DNA of 33,809 nt from Chloroflexota bacterium (GTDB lineage Bacteria > Chloroflexota > Limnocylindria > Limnocylindrales > CSP1-4): assembly GCA_021785175.1 (NCBI GenBank), contig JAJYGH010000080.1:1-33809 (forward strand), in the 5' to 3' direction. The translations under genes were made by a program, and so were the position numbers. Within the stretch, counting starts at the first letter, position 1. Every line of letters begins with the position of its first letter. Positions 14,917-21,431 of this stretch are shown piece after piece. Under the pieces are notes generated by a model. It was not told where the DNA came from, ran no database searches, and saw nothing but the letters and a program-made list of their open reading frames with translations.

Positions 14917-15743
14917 GGGTCTCGACTCCTTTCGCGTTCGGATGGTTCGCCGGGGGACGGCGCGCCCGATCGCCACGTGTGCACGATCAGCAGCCGCCCG
15001 CGGCGCAATTCGACCTCGCCGCGGGTGCCCAGCAGCTCGTTCGACAGGCCGCGCGACGGTCCGACGGGGAGGTCCTCGTCGTGCAGCGGGTAGCGCAGCC
15101 CGTCGGTCGTCACCCCCTGCGCGTCGCCGGCGAACGGAAACAGCGACACGAAGTCGCCCGGCGACCCCTCGACGACCGACCGGATCCCCGGCCCGGGCGT
15201 CGGATGCGATCTGACGCCCGCGTCACGCCCCGTGTCCGGGCTGTCCCCGGCGTCCGGGTCGCGATCGGCGTCCCGGTCGCGATCGGCGTCCGGGTCACGC
15301 CCGGCGTCGAGCAGCCGGATCGCCGACCGGTCGTCGATCAGCCACATCTCGACCCCGAGGTCGGCGGCGTGGCCGAGGAGCTCGATCGCCGACAGTTCGT
15401 GCTCGATCCGCGGGCCGCCGAGCGCCCCGAGCACGACCACCGTCCGGGCCCCACGCTGCACGGCCTCGACCAGCGCGAGCTCGAGGTCGCTCTCGTCCTT
15501 CTCCGCGGGGACCCTCACGATGGGGATGCCGGATGCATCGAGCCTTGCGAGGTCGGCGGCCCCTGCCGAGTCGAAGTCGCCCACGGCGAGGTCCGGCCGC
15601 AGCCCGAGGCGTCCGCAGGCCGCGAAGCCCGCGTCGGCCGCGATCACCAGGTCGACCGCATCGAACACCGCGCCGGGCAACAGGTTGCGGGGCGCGACGG
15701 GCGCGCTGCCGACGATCAGCGCCTTCGGACCAACCGGATGCAC
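14913..15743 (-). CDS. thiN: Thiamine pyrophosphokinase with an Asp/Arg-rich insertion
   Basis: A 276-residue enzyme that transfers diphosphate from ATP to thiamine to give TPP. The N-terminal catalytic domain has AADAGFAACGRLG, the GDFDS motif (55-59) and EKDESDLELAL (81-91). The substrate-binding turn reads GGPRIEHEL where many members have Asp-His. The C-terminal beta domain has SLFPFAGDAQGVTTDGLRYPL and SNELLG. Residues ~148-186 are a low-complexity insert built from RDPDAD-like repeats, which makes the protein about 50 residues longer than usual. GTG at 15743 is the start and lies directly behind a strong hairpin that follows the TPP riboswitch. First gene of the thiamine operon. Confidence 0.93.
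   Translation of the reverse strand: MHPVGPKALIVGSAPVAPRNLLPGAVFDAVDLVIAADAGFAACGRLGLRPDLAVGDFDSAGAADLARLDASGIPIVRVPAEKDESDLELALVEAVQRGARTVVVLGALGGPRIEHELSAIELLGHAADLGVEMWLIDDRSAIRLLDAGRDPDADRDRDADRDPDAGDSPDTGRDAGVRSHPTPGPGIRSVVEGSPGDFVSLFPFAGDAQGVTTDGLRYPLHDEDLPVGPSRGLSNELLGTRGEVELRRGRLLIVHTWRSGAPSPGEPSERERSRDP
15229..15300 (-). repeat. Low-complexity Asp/Arg/Pro repeat inside the kinase gene
   Basis: Imperfect short repeats (GATCGGCGTCC and GGTCGCGATCGG variants on the plus strand) encode the RDPDAD-type insert of the kinase, between its two domains. The reading frame is kept. Confidence 0.7.
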
Positions 15744-15744
15744 G

Positions 15745-15774
15745 ACGACCTCCGTCCGTTCGGACAGAGGTCGT
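15745..15774 (-). promoter_or_regulatory. Long hairpin between TPP riboswitch and start codon
   Basis: Arms 15745-15758 and 15761-15774 pair over 14 positions (one G-U) around a very short loop. The hairpin ends 1 nt before the GTG of the kinase gene. It is the likely expression platform, either a terminator-like stem or a block to initiation. No U-tract follows, which favours control of translation. Confidence 0.6.
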
Positions 15775-15780
15775 GACGTG

Positions 15781-15868
15781 GACTCCCTTCGCTGGTACGA
15801 CCCAGATCAGGTTCCGAGGGTCTGCGGCCCTGCCGCACTCTCAGCACCGTCGACGGTGCTCCCCTGTC
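15781..15868 (-). ncRNA. TPP riboswitch (THI element)
   Basis: The minus strand shows the conserved thi-box order: GGGGAGC, then GCTGAGAGTG, a P3-type stem, ACCCTCGGAACCTGATCTGG, and GTACCAGCGAAGGGAG. These are the pyrimidine- and pyrophosphate-sensing elements that bind thiamine pyrophosphate. It precedes the kinase and YkoEDC genes, so high TPP should reduce both uptake and pyrophosphorylation. Confidence 0.97.
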
Positions 15869-15888
15869 CGCTCTTCAGTTGCTGGACC

Positions 15889-15894
15889 ATCCTA
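15889..15894 (-). promoter_or_regulatory. -10 element of the thiamine operon
   Basis: TAGGAT on the minus strand is followed by about 20 nt before the riboswitch core. The -35 is poor. Confidence 0.4.
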
Positions 15895-15951
15895 CTACCG
15901 CGCGGCGCGGAGCGACCGAGATCAGGCCGGCGACCACGCCGAGCGGCGCAA

Positions 15952-16638
15952 TCAGGCGGCGCGGAGCGGCGCGATCGCTGCGACCACGTCCCGCGCGACC
16001 CAGCGCGCGCCTGCCGCCCGCAATCCCTTCCTGTGCGCCGCGCCCGTCAGCACGCCGATCGGCAGCGCCGCCGCGCGCTTCGCCATCCGCATGTCGTCGC
16101 CGGCGTCGGCCACGAGGACGATCTCATCGGCCGGCACGCCCAGGTAGCGTGACGTCAGCAGCAGGGGCGCCGGATCCGGCTTCTGGCGCGGCACCTCGTT
16201 GCCGAAGACGCACGTCTCGAACCATCCCTCGAGCCCCGTCGCGCGCAGCTCGAGCTCGATCCGTTCGCGGTGTCCCGCCGTGACGAGCGCCAGCCTGTGG
16301 CCGCGGGCGCGCAGCCACTCGAGCGCCTCGGCGGCCCCCGGCACGAGCGCCGACACCTCGGTCTCGAAGAGCTCGACCCAGCGCCGGTCGATCCGCGGCC
16401 AGAGATCCGCGGCGATGCCCATGCTGCGGTACATCCGGCGCCAGTCCGGCGCGTAGTGGCGCCGGAACGTCGCCTCGTCGAACGGGACCTCGAGCTCGGC
16501 AAAGATCTGGTGGTAGGTCGCGAGCGTGCGGCCGATCGAATCGATGAGCGTGCCGTCCCAGTCGAAGGCCCAGACGTCGCGGTCGCGCATGGCGTGGAGA
16601 ACGTCGCGGGGCGGGCCAGCGCGGGTCAGCAGTCGCAT
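15952..16638 (-). CDS. HAD-superfamily phosphatase (phosphoglycolate-phosphatase-like)
   Basis: A 228-residue HAD hydrolase. Motif I is D26-W-D28-GTLID, with Trp in place of the more usual Leu/Met. An alpha-helical cap covers residues ~40-100. Motif II is LVTAGH, motif III is around RQKPDPAP, and motif IV is VADAGDDMRMA. The family removes phosphate from small molecules such as phosphoglycolate, pyrophosphate or sugar phosphates; the substrate is not predictable. The ATG at 16638 follows a GACAAT -10 element by 7 nt; an ATG 9 nt upstream overlaps that element. It diverges from the YbaK gene. Confidence 0.88.
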   Translation of the reverse strand: MRLLTRAGPPRDVLHAMRDRDVWAFDWDGTLIDSIGRTLATYHQIFAELEVPFDEATFRRHYAPDWRRMYRSMGIAADLWPRIDRRWVELFETEVSALVPGAAEALEWLRARGHRLALVTAGHRERIELELRATGLEGWFETCVFGNEVPRQKPDPAPLLLTSRYLGVPADEIVLVADAGDDMRMAKRAAALPIGVLTGAAHRKGLRAAGARWVARDVVAAIAPLRAA

Positions 16639-16645
16639 GACCGCC

Positions 16646-16651
16646 ATTGTC
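16646..16651 (-). promoter_or_regulatory. -10 element GACAAT, leaderless type
   Basis: GACAAT on the minus strand ends 7 nt before the ATG at 16638. Confidence 0.4.
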
Positions 16652-16768
16652 CCAGCGCCGCCGCAACCGCGGGTGGCGCTCGTGCGGACCTCGGCCACGG
16701 ACCTCCCGCCGCCGTCCCGGGGCGGACGAGGGCCCTGCCGGATCGATCGCCGGCCCGGGGCCCGGTGA

Positions 16769-16774
16769 TAGACT
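16769..16774 (+). promoter_or_regulatory. -10 element TAGACT, leaderless type
   Basis: TAGACT ends 7 nt before the GTG at 16782. There is no Shine-Dalgarno sequence. Confidence 0.5.
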
Positions 16775-16781
16775 CGCGCCC

Positions 16782-17330
16782 GTGCCCGATCCGCTCCCGG
16801 CCCCGGCCCAGCGCGTGCTCGAGGCCGCGGCCCGCAAGGGCGTGGCGCTCGAGATCCTGACGTTCCCTGAGGGCACGCACACCGCCGACGACGCCGCCAG
16901 GGCGATCGGGGCCGAGCTGTCCCAGATCGTGAAGAGCCTCGTGTTCGTCGCGCCGCGCGACGGCGGCGCGCCACAGCCGATCGTTGCGCTTGCCGCGGGC
17001 CCCGATCGCGTCGATGTCGCGCGACTGGCCGCCGTGCTCGGCGAGCCGAATGTCCGCCGCGCGTCGGCGCGCGAGGCGAGTGACCTGACCGGGTTCACGA
17101 TCGGCGGGATTCCGCCGTTCGGGCACTCTCGACCCGTGCGCGTCGTGATGGACCCACGCCTCGGCCGCCATCAGACCGTCTGGGCCGCGGCGGGAACGCA
17201 GCAGACGGTCTTCCCCGTGTCGCCAGGGACCCTGCGCATGCTGTCGAACGCCGTCGTCGCCCCGATCGTCGTCGAGCCGGATCAGGCGGCCTCGGCGACC
17301 GGCCTCGACACGTCCCCGACGCCGCCCTGA
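16782..17330 (+). CDS. ybaK: YbaK/EbsC aminoacyl-tRNA deacylase
   Basis: A 182-residue protein of the YbaK/ProX editing fold, which hydrolyses mischarged tRNAs such as Cys-tRNA(Pro). The conserved lysine is K51 (QIVKSLVFVA). Further blocks are FPEGTHTADDAARAIGAE, the substrate loop GGIPPFGH and the late strand VFPVSPGTLRMLS. Specificity within the family cannot be fixed from sequence. GTG at 16782 is chosen because of the adjacent -10 element; the open frame extends upstream but without a better signal. The next gene starts 1 nt after its stop codon. Confidence 0.9.
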   Translation: MPDPLPAPAQRVLEAAARKGVALEILTFPEGTHTADDAARAIGAELSQIVKSLVFVAPRDGGAPQPIVALAAGPDRVDVARLAAVLGEPNVRRASAREASDLTGFTIGGIPPFGHSRPVRVVMDPRLGRHQTVWAAAGTQQTVFPVSPGTLRMLSNAVVAPIVVEPDQAASATGLDTSPTPP

Positions 17331-17331
17331 C

Positions 17332-17904
17332 GTGTCCGACGCCGACGTCCACCGGTCGACCGTTCGCTACCCGGGCGGCCTGACCGTCCGGTTCCGCTGG
17401 GCGAGCACGGGTCGCGCGGACGATGTGTTCGCGCTCTCGGAGACCGGTGGGGTCCTCTACGACCACGGGCCCCTCGTCTCGGACACCCCGGACCGCCTCT
17501 GCCGCGCCGAGATGCGGGTGGAGGCGCCGACCGGGACGTGGACCGCACGCCTCGCTTCCCCGGTCTTCGACGGCCCGACGGCGTTCTTCTGGGACGTGCC
17601 CAGCCTGCTCGTGGCGAAGTTCGGGTTCCGGGCGTACGGGCTCGACGCACGCACGGGCGAGCTCCGCTGGTCGCGCGAGTCGGGGACGCCGATCCTCGAC
17701 GTGCTCGGCAGCGCCCGCCTCGATCACGTCCTGGTGCAGTCGGAGATCGACACCGTGGCGGTCGAGGCCGACGGGTCCGTCGCGTGGCGGCTCGCCCACT
17801 CCGACGTGGTCGCCGGAGCCGACCTCGTCGGCGGACGTCTCGTCCTCACGAGCTACGACGGTCAGGTCGCCGCCTTCGATCCCCAAACGGGCCACCCGCT
17901 CTGA
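17332..17904 (+). CDS. PQQ-like beta-propeller domain protein
   Basis: A 190-residue protein beginning with GTG one base after the ybaK stop, hence translationally coupled. The C-terminal two thirds contain propeller-blade repeats of the PQQ type: FRAYGLDARTGELRWSRE, DTVAVEADGSVAWRL and LTSYDGQVAAFDPQTGHPL. There is no signal peptide, so it is probably cytoplasmic. Only about three blades are present, far fewer than a closed seven- or eight-blade propeller, so it may be a partial propeller or oligomerise. Function unknown. It converges with the GDT1 gene, with 66 bp between stops. Confidence 0.75.
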   Translation: MSDADVHRSTVRYPGGLTVRFRWASTGRADDVFALSETGGVLYDHGPLVSDTPDRLCRAEMRVEAPTGTWTARLASPVFDGPTAFFWDVPSLLVAKFGFRAYGLDARTGELRWSRESGTPILDVLGSARLDHVLVQSEIDTVAVEADGSVAWRLAHSDVVAGADLVGGRLVLTSYDGQVAAFDPQTGHPL

Positions 17905-17970
17905 CCGGAGCCGGGTTCCGGATCCGGGCGGGCGACCGAGCGCCACAGCGCGGGACTCGTGCAGCCGGTG

Positions 17971-18570
17971 CTAGAAGGGCCCGACCCACCCCACAACGGC
18001 CTCGAGGCCTGCCAGCACCGCGAACGCAAGCAGCACGACGCCGGTCAGGCGCCGCACGAGCACCATGGGCAGCCGCTCGAGCAGCCGGCCCGCGGTCACG
18101 GCCAGCGCGGCGACGGCCCACAGCGCGAGCATCGCGGCGAGTGCCACGGCGAGGGTCGCGTGGAAGTGGGCGGCCAGCGTGGCCGTGAGGATCTGGGTCA
18201 GGTCGCCCCACTCGGCGACGAAGATCACGACGAACGCGGTCGCCACCGTCCGCCTCGGGCTGGCGAACTGCGTGGCATGGTCGCCGGCTTCCTCCTCGGC
18301 CGGAATGCTGTCGCGGAACGCGAACGCCGCACCGACCAGGAACATGAGCGCCACGACGGCCTCGACGGCCCGATGGGGCAGGAGCGCGAAGAGCGTCGCC
18401 CCGATCGTCACCGCGATCGAGACGTGGACGGCGAAGGCGAGCGCCGCTCCGGCCCACACGGCCAGCGGCCGGCCCCGGGCGGACAGGAGGAGCGACGCGA
18501 ACATCGTCTTGTCCGGCAGTTCGGCGAGGAAGATCACCGGCAGGACGGCCCCGAAGATCGCGAGAGGCAT
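17971..18570 (-). CDS. GDT1/TMEM165 (UPF0016) cation transporter, probably manganese exporter
   Basis: A 199-residue membrane protein with six predicted segments in two related halves. Each half has the acidic family motif: E17-L-P-D-K-T (Pro for the usual Gly) and E120-W-G-D-L-T-Q. Members move Mn2+ or Ca2+ across membranes, and bacterial relatives export manganese. A yybP-ykoY manganese riboswitch lies ~200 nt upstream on the same strand, which makes manganese the likely substrate. The ATG at 18570 has only a weak GGGG 7 nt upstream. An in-frame TAG four codons earlier fixes the N-terminus, and a 38-codon ORF in the same frame ends at that TAG. Confidence 0.92.
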   Translation of the reverse strand: MPLAIFGAVLPVIFLAELPDKTMFASLLLSARGRPLAVWAGAALAFAVHVSIAVTIGATLFALLPHRAVEAVVALMFLVGAAFAFRDSIPAEEEAGDHATQFASPRRTVATAFVVIFVAEWGDLTQILTATLAAHFHATLAVALAAMLALWAVAALAVTAGRLLERLPMVLVRRLTGVVLLAFAVLAGLEAVVGWVGPF

Positions 18571-18579
18571 CGCGGACCC

Positions 18580-18696
18580 CTACGCGAGCCCGAGTCCCGC
18601 GGCCAGGGGCGCCGCGCCGTGCATGGCGTCGCCAGGATCGGCGAGGAGGATCACGTCGAAGGGCGCGGCGACGAAGGGCGCGGCGAGAGCGTGCAT
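18580..18696 (-). CDS. Possible 38-residue ORF in the manganese riboswitch transcript
   Basis: ATG at 18696, behind CGGAG, opens a short frame (begins MHALAAPFVAAPFDVILLAD) that ends at TAG 18582-18580, in the same frame as the transporter and four codons before its ATG. It could be a coupling ORF or a decayed N-terminal extension. No similarity is recognised. Confidence 0.25.
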   Translation of the reverse strand: MHALAAPFVAAPFDVILLADPGDAMHGAAPLAAGLGLA

Positions 18697-18765
18697 CGGT
18701 CTCCGGTTCGTGGGCCCGGGTCCCGGCGCGTGCCTTCGACTCCGGCGCCCATGGCGTCGATCAGT

Positions 18766-18857
18766 CGAAGGTCTCGTCCATCCGCGTCGCGGACCCGGCG
18801 ACCGGGCGCTCTCGCGCCAGCATGTCGATCGACCGGAGAAGGCCTACTCCCCTTCGT
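18766..18857 (-). ncRNA. yybP-ykoY manganese riboswitch
   Basis: On the minus strand GAAGGGGAGTAG begins the element and GACGAGACCTTC ends it; GAAGG and CCTTC form the closing stem. Between them lie a GGTCGATCGACATGC segment in the place of the conserved UCGUCA loop, and two GC hairpins. The 5' GGGGAGUAG and 3' GAGACCUU blocks are the diagnostic parts of the class, which senses Mn2+ and commonly controls UPF0016 and MntP exporters, as here. Confidence 0.85.
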
Positions 18858-18861
18858 GGCC

Positions 18862-18890
18862 AGTGTCGCGCCTCGAGCCCGGCCGGTCAA
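18862..18890 (-). promoter_or_regulatory. Promoter TTGACC-N17-GACACT
   Basis: A -35 (18885-18890) and -10 (18862-18867) with an ideal 17-bp spacer on the minus strand. The -10 ends 6 nt before the first base of the manganese riboswitch. The element starts 10 nt after the stop of the upstream permease gene. Confidence 0.7.
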
Positions 18891-18899
18891 GGGCGCCGA

Positions 18900-20039
18900 T
18901 CACTCCCAGCGGAAGAAGCGCGCAGAGATCGCGAGGCATGCCACGAGCCAGGCGCCGAGGATCCCCATCCCGACTCCGAGCGGGACGAACGGGGAGCTGC
19001 CGACCATCACCTGGCGCAGGCCGTCCGCCAGGTACGTGAGTGGCAGCAGTCGCGCGATGCTCTTCATCCACTCGGGCATGAGCTCGATCGGGAAGAAGAT
19101 CCCGGACAGGAACATCATGAGCACCTGGGCGACCTGGGTGACGCCGTTGGCCGCCTCCTCGGTCCGTACGAACGAGGCGATGACGTAACCGAGCGCCGTG
19201 AACATCAGCGCCCCGAGGGCGACGATCCCGGCGATGAGGAGCCAGCTGCCGGTCACCTGCACGTGGAACCCGACGAGCCCGATGGCGAGGATGATCACCG
19301 TCTGTCCCGCCGCGATGACGAGCCGCAGCAGCACGTTCGAGCCGACGAGCGTCCAGCGCGGCAACGGCGTGGCGCCGAGACGCTTCAGGATGAGCTTCTC
19401 GCGCTGCTGCACGAGCGGGACGGCGGCGAAGATGCCGAGCTGCATGATCGCCATCGCCAGGATGCTCGGAACGTAGTAGCTCGGGCCGGTGACGATGGGC
19501 TTGCCGGAGAGCGGCCTGACCTGAACCGACAGGATGGGCGGCCGGCCCGACAGCGCCTGATCCACCCCGGTCGTGACGTCTGTGACGAGCTGCTCGATGG
19601 CCTGCGCGGTCCCGGTCCGCGTGGGATCCGTGTACAGCGTCAACGAGGGCGAGGGCAAGAGCGGGGATGCGGACGAGGACGTCGGCCCGGTCGTCGACGC
19701 CCCTTCGTCGTGAGCCCTCGCCACGGCCGCTCCATAGCCGGCCGGCACGACGATCACGGCGTCCAGCTGACCCTGACGACTCTGCGCCAGCGCCGCCGCT
19801 TCGCTCATGGGCTTCAACGACAGGACGCCGGTCCGCGCGAACGCCTGCTCGAGCGCGGCCGAGGCCGGCGTGTGGTCCTGGTCCACCCAGCCGACCCGAA
19901 ACCTCGCCGTCCCACCGCCGAACAGGGTGCCGAAGAGGACGACGAAGATCACGGGAAAGGCAATCGTCCAGAAGAGCGCGGCGCGGTCGCGAACGAAGCT
20001 CTTCAGGTTCGCGACGGTGAGCGCGAGCAGGGCGTCCAC
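18900..20039 (-). CDS. ABC-2 type transporter permease
   Basis: A 379-residue permease of the ABC-2 exporter class. The first membrane segment (residues ~20-42, ALFWTIAFPVIFVVLFGTLF) is followed by a large extracytoplasmic loop of ~160 residues and then five membrane segments between ~205 and 378. The late motif SGIFFPIELMPEWMKSIARLLPLTYLADGLRQVM is typical of multidrug/antibiotic ABC-2 permeases. GTG at 20039 lies 12 nt after the ATPase stop. With the preceding gene it forms an exporter; the substrate is unknown. Confidence 0.92.
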   Translation of the reverse strand: MDALLALTVANLKSFVRDRAALFWTIAFPVIFVVLFGTLFGGGTARFRVGWVDQDHTPASAALEQAFARTGVLSLKPMSEAAALAQSRQGQLDAVIVVPAGYGAAVARAHDEGASTTGPTSSSASPLLPSPSLTLYTDPTRTGTAQAIEQLVTDVTTGVDQALSGRPPILSVQVRPLSGKPIVTGPSYYVPSILAMAIMQLGIFAAVPLVQQREKLILKRLGATPLPRWTLVGSNVLLRLVIAAGQTVIILAIGLVGFHVQVTGSWLLIAGIVALGALMFTALGYVIASFVRTEEAANGVTQVAQVLMMFLSGIFFPIELMPEWMKSIARLLPLTYLADGLRQVMVGSSPFVPLGVGMGILGAWLVACLAISARFFRWE

Positions 20040-20051
20040 TGGAATCTCTCG

Positions 20052-21014
20052 TCAGTCGCGGAGGGCGCGGCCGGTGAGCTCGAGGAAGACGTCCTCGAGC
20101 GTGGGCCGGCGCACGCCGAGATCCGTCGGCGCGGCGCCCAGCCCGTCGGCCGCCGCGAGCACCGCCCCGATCGTCGCGGGCACGTCCGACGTGTAGAGGA
20201 GGACCTCGCCGTCCTCGTGCGCGACGCGGGCGACGCCGGGGAACGAGCGCAGCTCTGCCGCCTCCATGCCCGGGATCGCGGTGAAGTGCACGGCCTGCTC
20301 GTGGAACCGCCGGTTCACGAGCTCGCCTGCCGTTCCGAGCTCCAGGATGCGGCCGTGGTCCATGATCGCAAGTCGGTCACAGAGCGCGTCGGCCTCCTCC
20401 ATGTAGTGCGTCGTGAGGAGCACGGACCGGCCCTCGGCACGGAGGCGGCGCACGATCTCCCAGAGCGACCGTCTGGCGGCCGGGTCGAGGCCGGTCGTCG
20501 GCTCGTCAAGGAAGACGAGCTCGGGATCGTTGACGAGGGCAAGCGCGACGGATAGTCGCTGCTGCTGCCCGCCCGACAGCGTCCGCGTCTGCGCGTCGAC
20601 CTTCTCCCCCAGCTCGAGCATGTCGAGCACCTGGTGTGTCGGGAGGCGGCGCGGGAAGAATCGTCCGAACAGGTCAATGAGCTCGCCAACCGTCAGGTAC
20701 GGGTACAGGGATGCCGTCTGAAGCTGCACGCCGATCCGTGACTTGACCCGCCGCCCGTCGCGCCACGGGTCGAGCCCGAGCACCCGAACGTCGCCCGCGT
20801 CCGGGGCGCGGATCCCCTCCAGGATCTCGATCGTCGTGGTCTTCCCGGCCCCGTTCGGCCCGAGCAGCCCGAACACCTCGCCGGGGCGCACCTCGAAGCT
20901 CACCCCGGCCACGGCATCGAGGTTCCCGTAGCGCTTGTGCAGGTCGTGGCATTCGACGGCCCAGGCCGACGCCCGGTCGGTCATGACTTCGTTCGTGAGT
21001 TCGCCCACCTTCAC
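20052..21014 (-). CDS. ABC-2 exporter ATP-binding protein
   Basis: About 320 residues. Walker A is GPNGAGKTT (52-60), the signature LSGGQQQR, Walker B LVFLDEPTTGLD and the switch TTHYMEEADAL. A C-terminal ~80-residue domain as in DrrA/CcmA-type ATPases ends in DLGVRRPTLEDVFLELTGRALRD. It drives the downstream permease. GTG at 21014 is preferred because GAGGG lies 6 nt upstream; TTG at 21020 and ATG at 20984 are in frame too. Confidence 0.92.
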   Translation of the reverse strand: MKVGELTNEVMTDRASAWAVECHDLHKRYGNLDAVAGVSFEVRPGEVFGLLGPNGAGKTTTIEILEGIRAPDAGDVRVLGLDPWRDGRRVKSRIGVQLQTASLYPYLTVGELIDLFGRFFPRRLPTHQVLDMLELGEKVDAQTRTLSGGQQQRLSVALALVNDPELVFLDEPTTGLDPAARRSLWEIVRRLRAEGRSVLLTTHYMEEADALCDRLAIMDHGRILELGTAGELVNRRFHEQAVHFTAIPGMEAAELRSFPGVARVAHEDGEVLLYTSDVPATIGAVLAAADGLGAAPTDLGVRRPTLEDVFLELTGRALRD

Positions 21015-21034
21015 CGGCAACCCTCGACGAGGGG

Positions 21035-21040
21035 ACGATA
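21035..21040 (-). promoter_or_regulatory. -10 element TATCGT of the ABC exporter operon
   Basis: TATCGT on the minus strand, about 20 nt before the chosen GTG. This leaves a short leader that contains GAGGG. Confidence 0.4.
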
Positions 21041-21122
21041 GTCCAGACGGAAGTCATCCGCCTTCACCTGCGCACGCACGACCGTCGCCACGGGCGCCGC
21101 TGCTGCTTGTTCGGTGGCTCAA

Positions 21123-21183
21123 TGTGGATGAATGTGGACGATTGTGGATAACCCTCTGGTATTGCGCTCCCCGTTGTGGACAA
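21123..21183 (+). other. Cluster of four DnaA-box-like nonamers
   Basis: TGTGGATGA (21123-21131), TGTGGACGA (21133-21141), TGTGGATAA (21143-21151) and TGTGGACAA (21175-21183) all lie on the same strand. The third is a perfect match to the consensus DnaA box TTATCCACA read on the other strand; the others differ by one or two bases. The first three start exactly 10 bp apart, so they face the same side of the helix. The last one abuts the -35 of the promoter at 21189. The 21041-21431 gap has no dnaA, dnaN or other replication gene beside it. Confidence 0.75.
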
Positions 21184-21188
21184 CTCCA

Positions 21189-21217
21189 TTGACGGCGGTT
21201 TCGGCGGCACCTACGGT
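21189..21217 (+). promoter_or_regulatory. Promoter TTGACG-N17-TACGGT
   Basis: A -35 (21189-21194), 17-bp spacer and -10 (21212-21217). It is the best-matching promoter in the window and lies 5 bp after the last DnaA-like box. Its transcript would start near 21224 and read through the short ORFs and the 15-bp repeat toward 21432. Confidence 0.65.
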
Positions 21218-21241
21218 GACGCCAGCCCGAAGGGGCCAGGA

Positions 21242-21340
21242 GTGATCACTAACGGCGGCGATGACATCAACGCCCATGTGAGTTCGCGGAGGTTCCTTCG
21301 GGCCGCTTGCTGCCCCGCGGCTTGCTGCCCCGCCGCTTGA
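21242..21340 (+). CDS. Possible 32-residue Cys-repeat peptide
   Basis: GTG at 21242, behind AGGGG with 7-nt spacing, opens a 32-residue frame ending AACCPAACCPAA; the last 12 residues are encoded by the 15-bp repeat. It lies just after a good promoter. A 26-residue frame follows with a TGATG overlap (21340-21420). Either could be chance. Confidence 0.25.
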   Translation: MITNGGDDINAHVSSRRFLRAACCPAACCPAA

Positions 21341-21364
21341 TGCCCCGCGGCTTGCTGCCCCGCG
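21305..21364 (+). repeat. 15-bp tandem repeat, four copies
   Basis: Four units of GCTTGCTGCCCCGCG (21305, 21320, 21335, 21350); unit 2 ends in GCC and unit 3 has GCTTGATG. The 15-bp period equals five codons. Confidence 0.9.
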
Positions 21365-21417
21365 GGAGGCCGATCGTCCGGGCGCACAGGCGCGCGGGCG
21401 CACTGCAGCCCCCGTGC

Positions 21418-21423
21418 TAGCAT
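21418..21423 (+). promoter_or_regulatory. -10 element TAGCAT, leaderless type
   Basis: TAGCAT ends 8 nt before the GTG at 21432. Confidence 0.45.
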
Positions 21424-21431
21424 CGCCCGAC

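Noticed and set aside
18651-18890. 79-codon minus-strand frame over the manganese riboswitch
   Set aside because: It overlaps the promoter and aptamer and has no start signal.
21041-21431. Firm call as chromosomal origin
   Set aside because: DnaA-like boxes are present, but no AT-rich unwinding region or replication genes are visible; kept as a cluster only.
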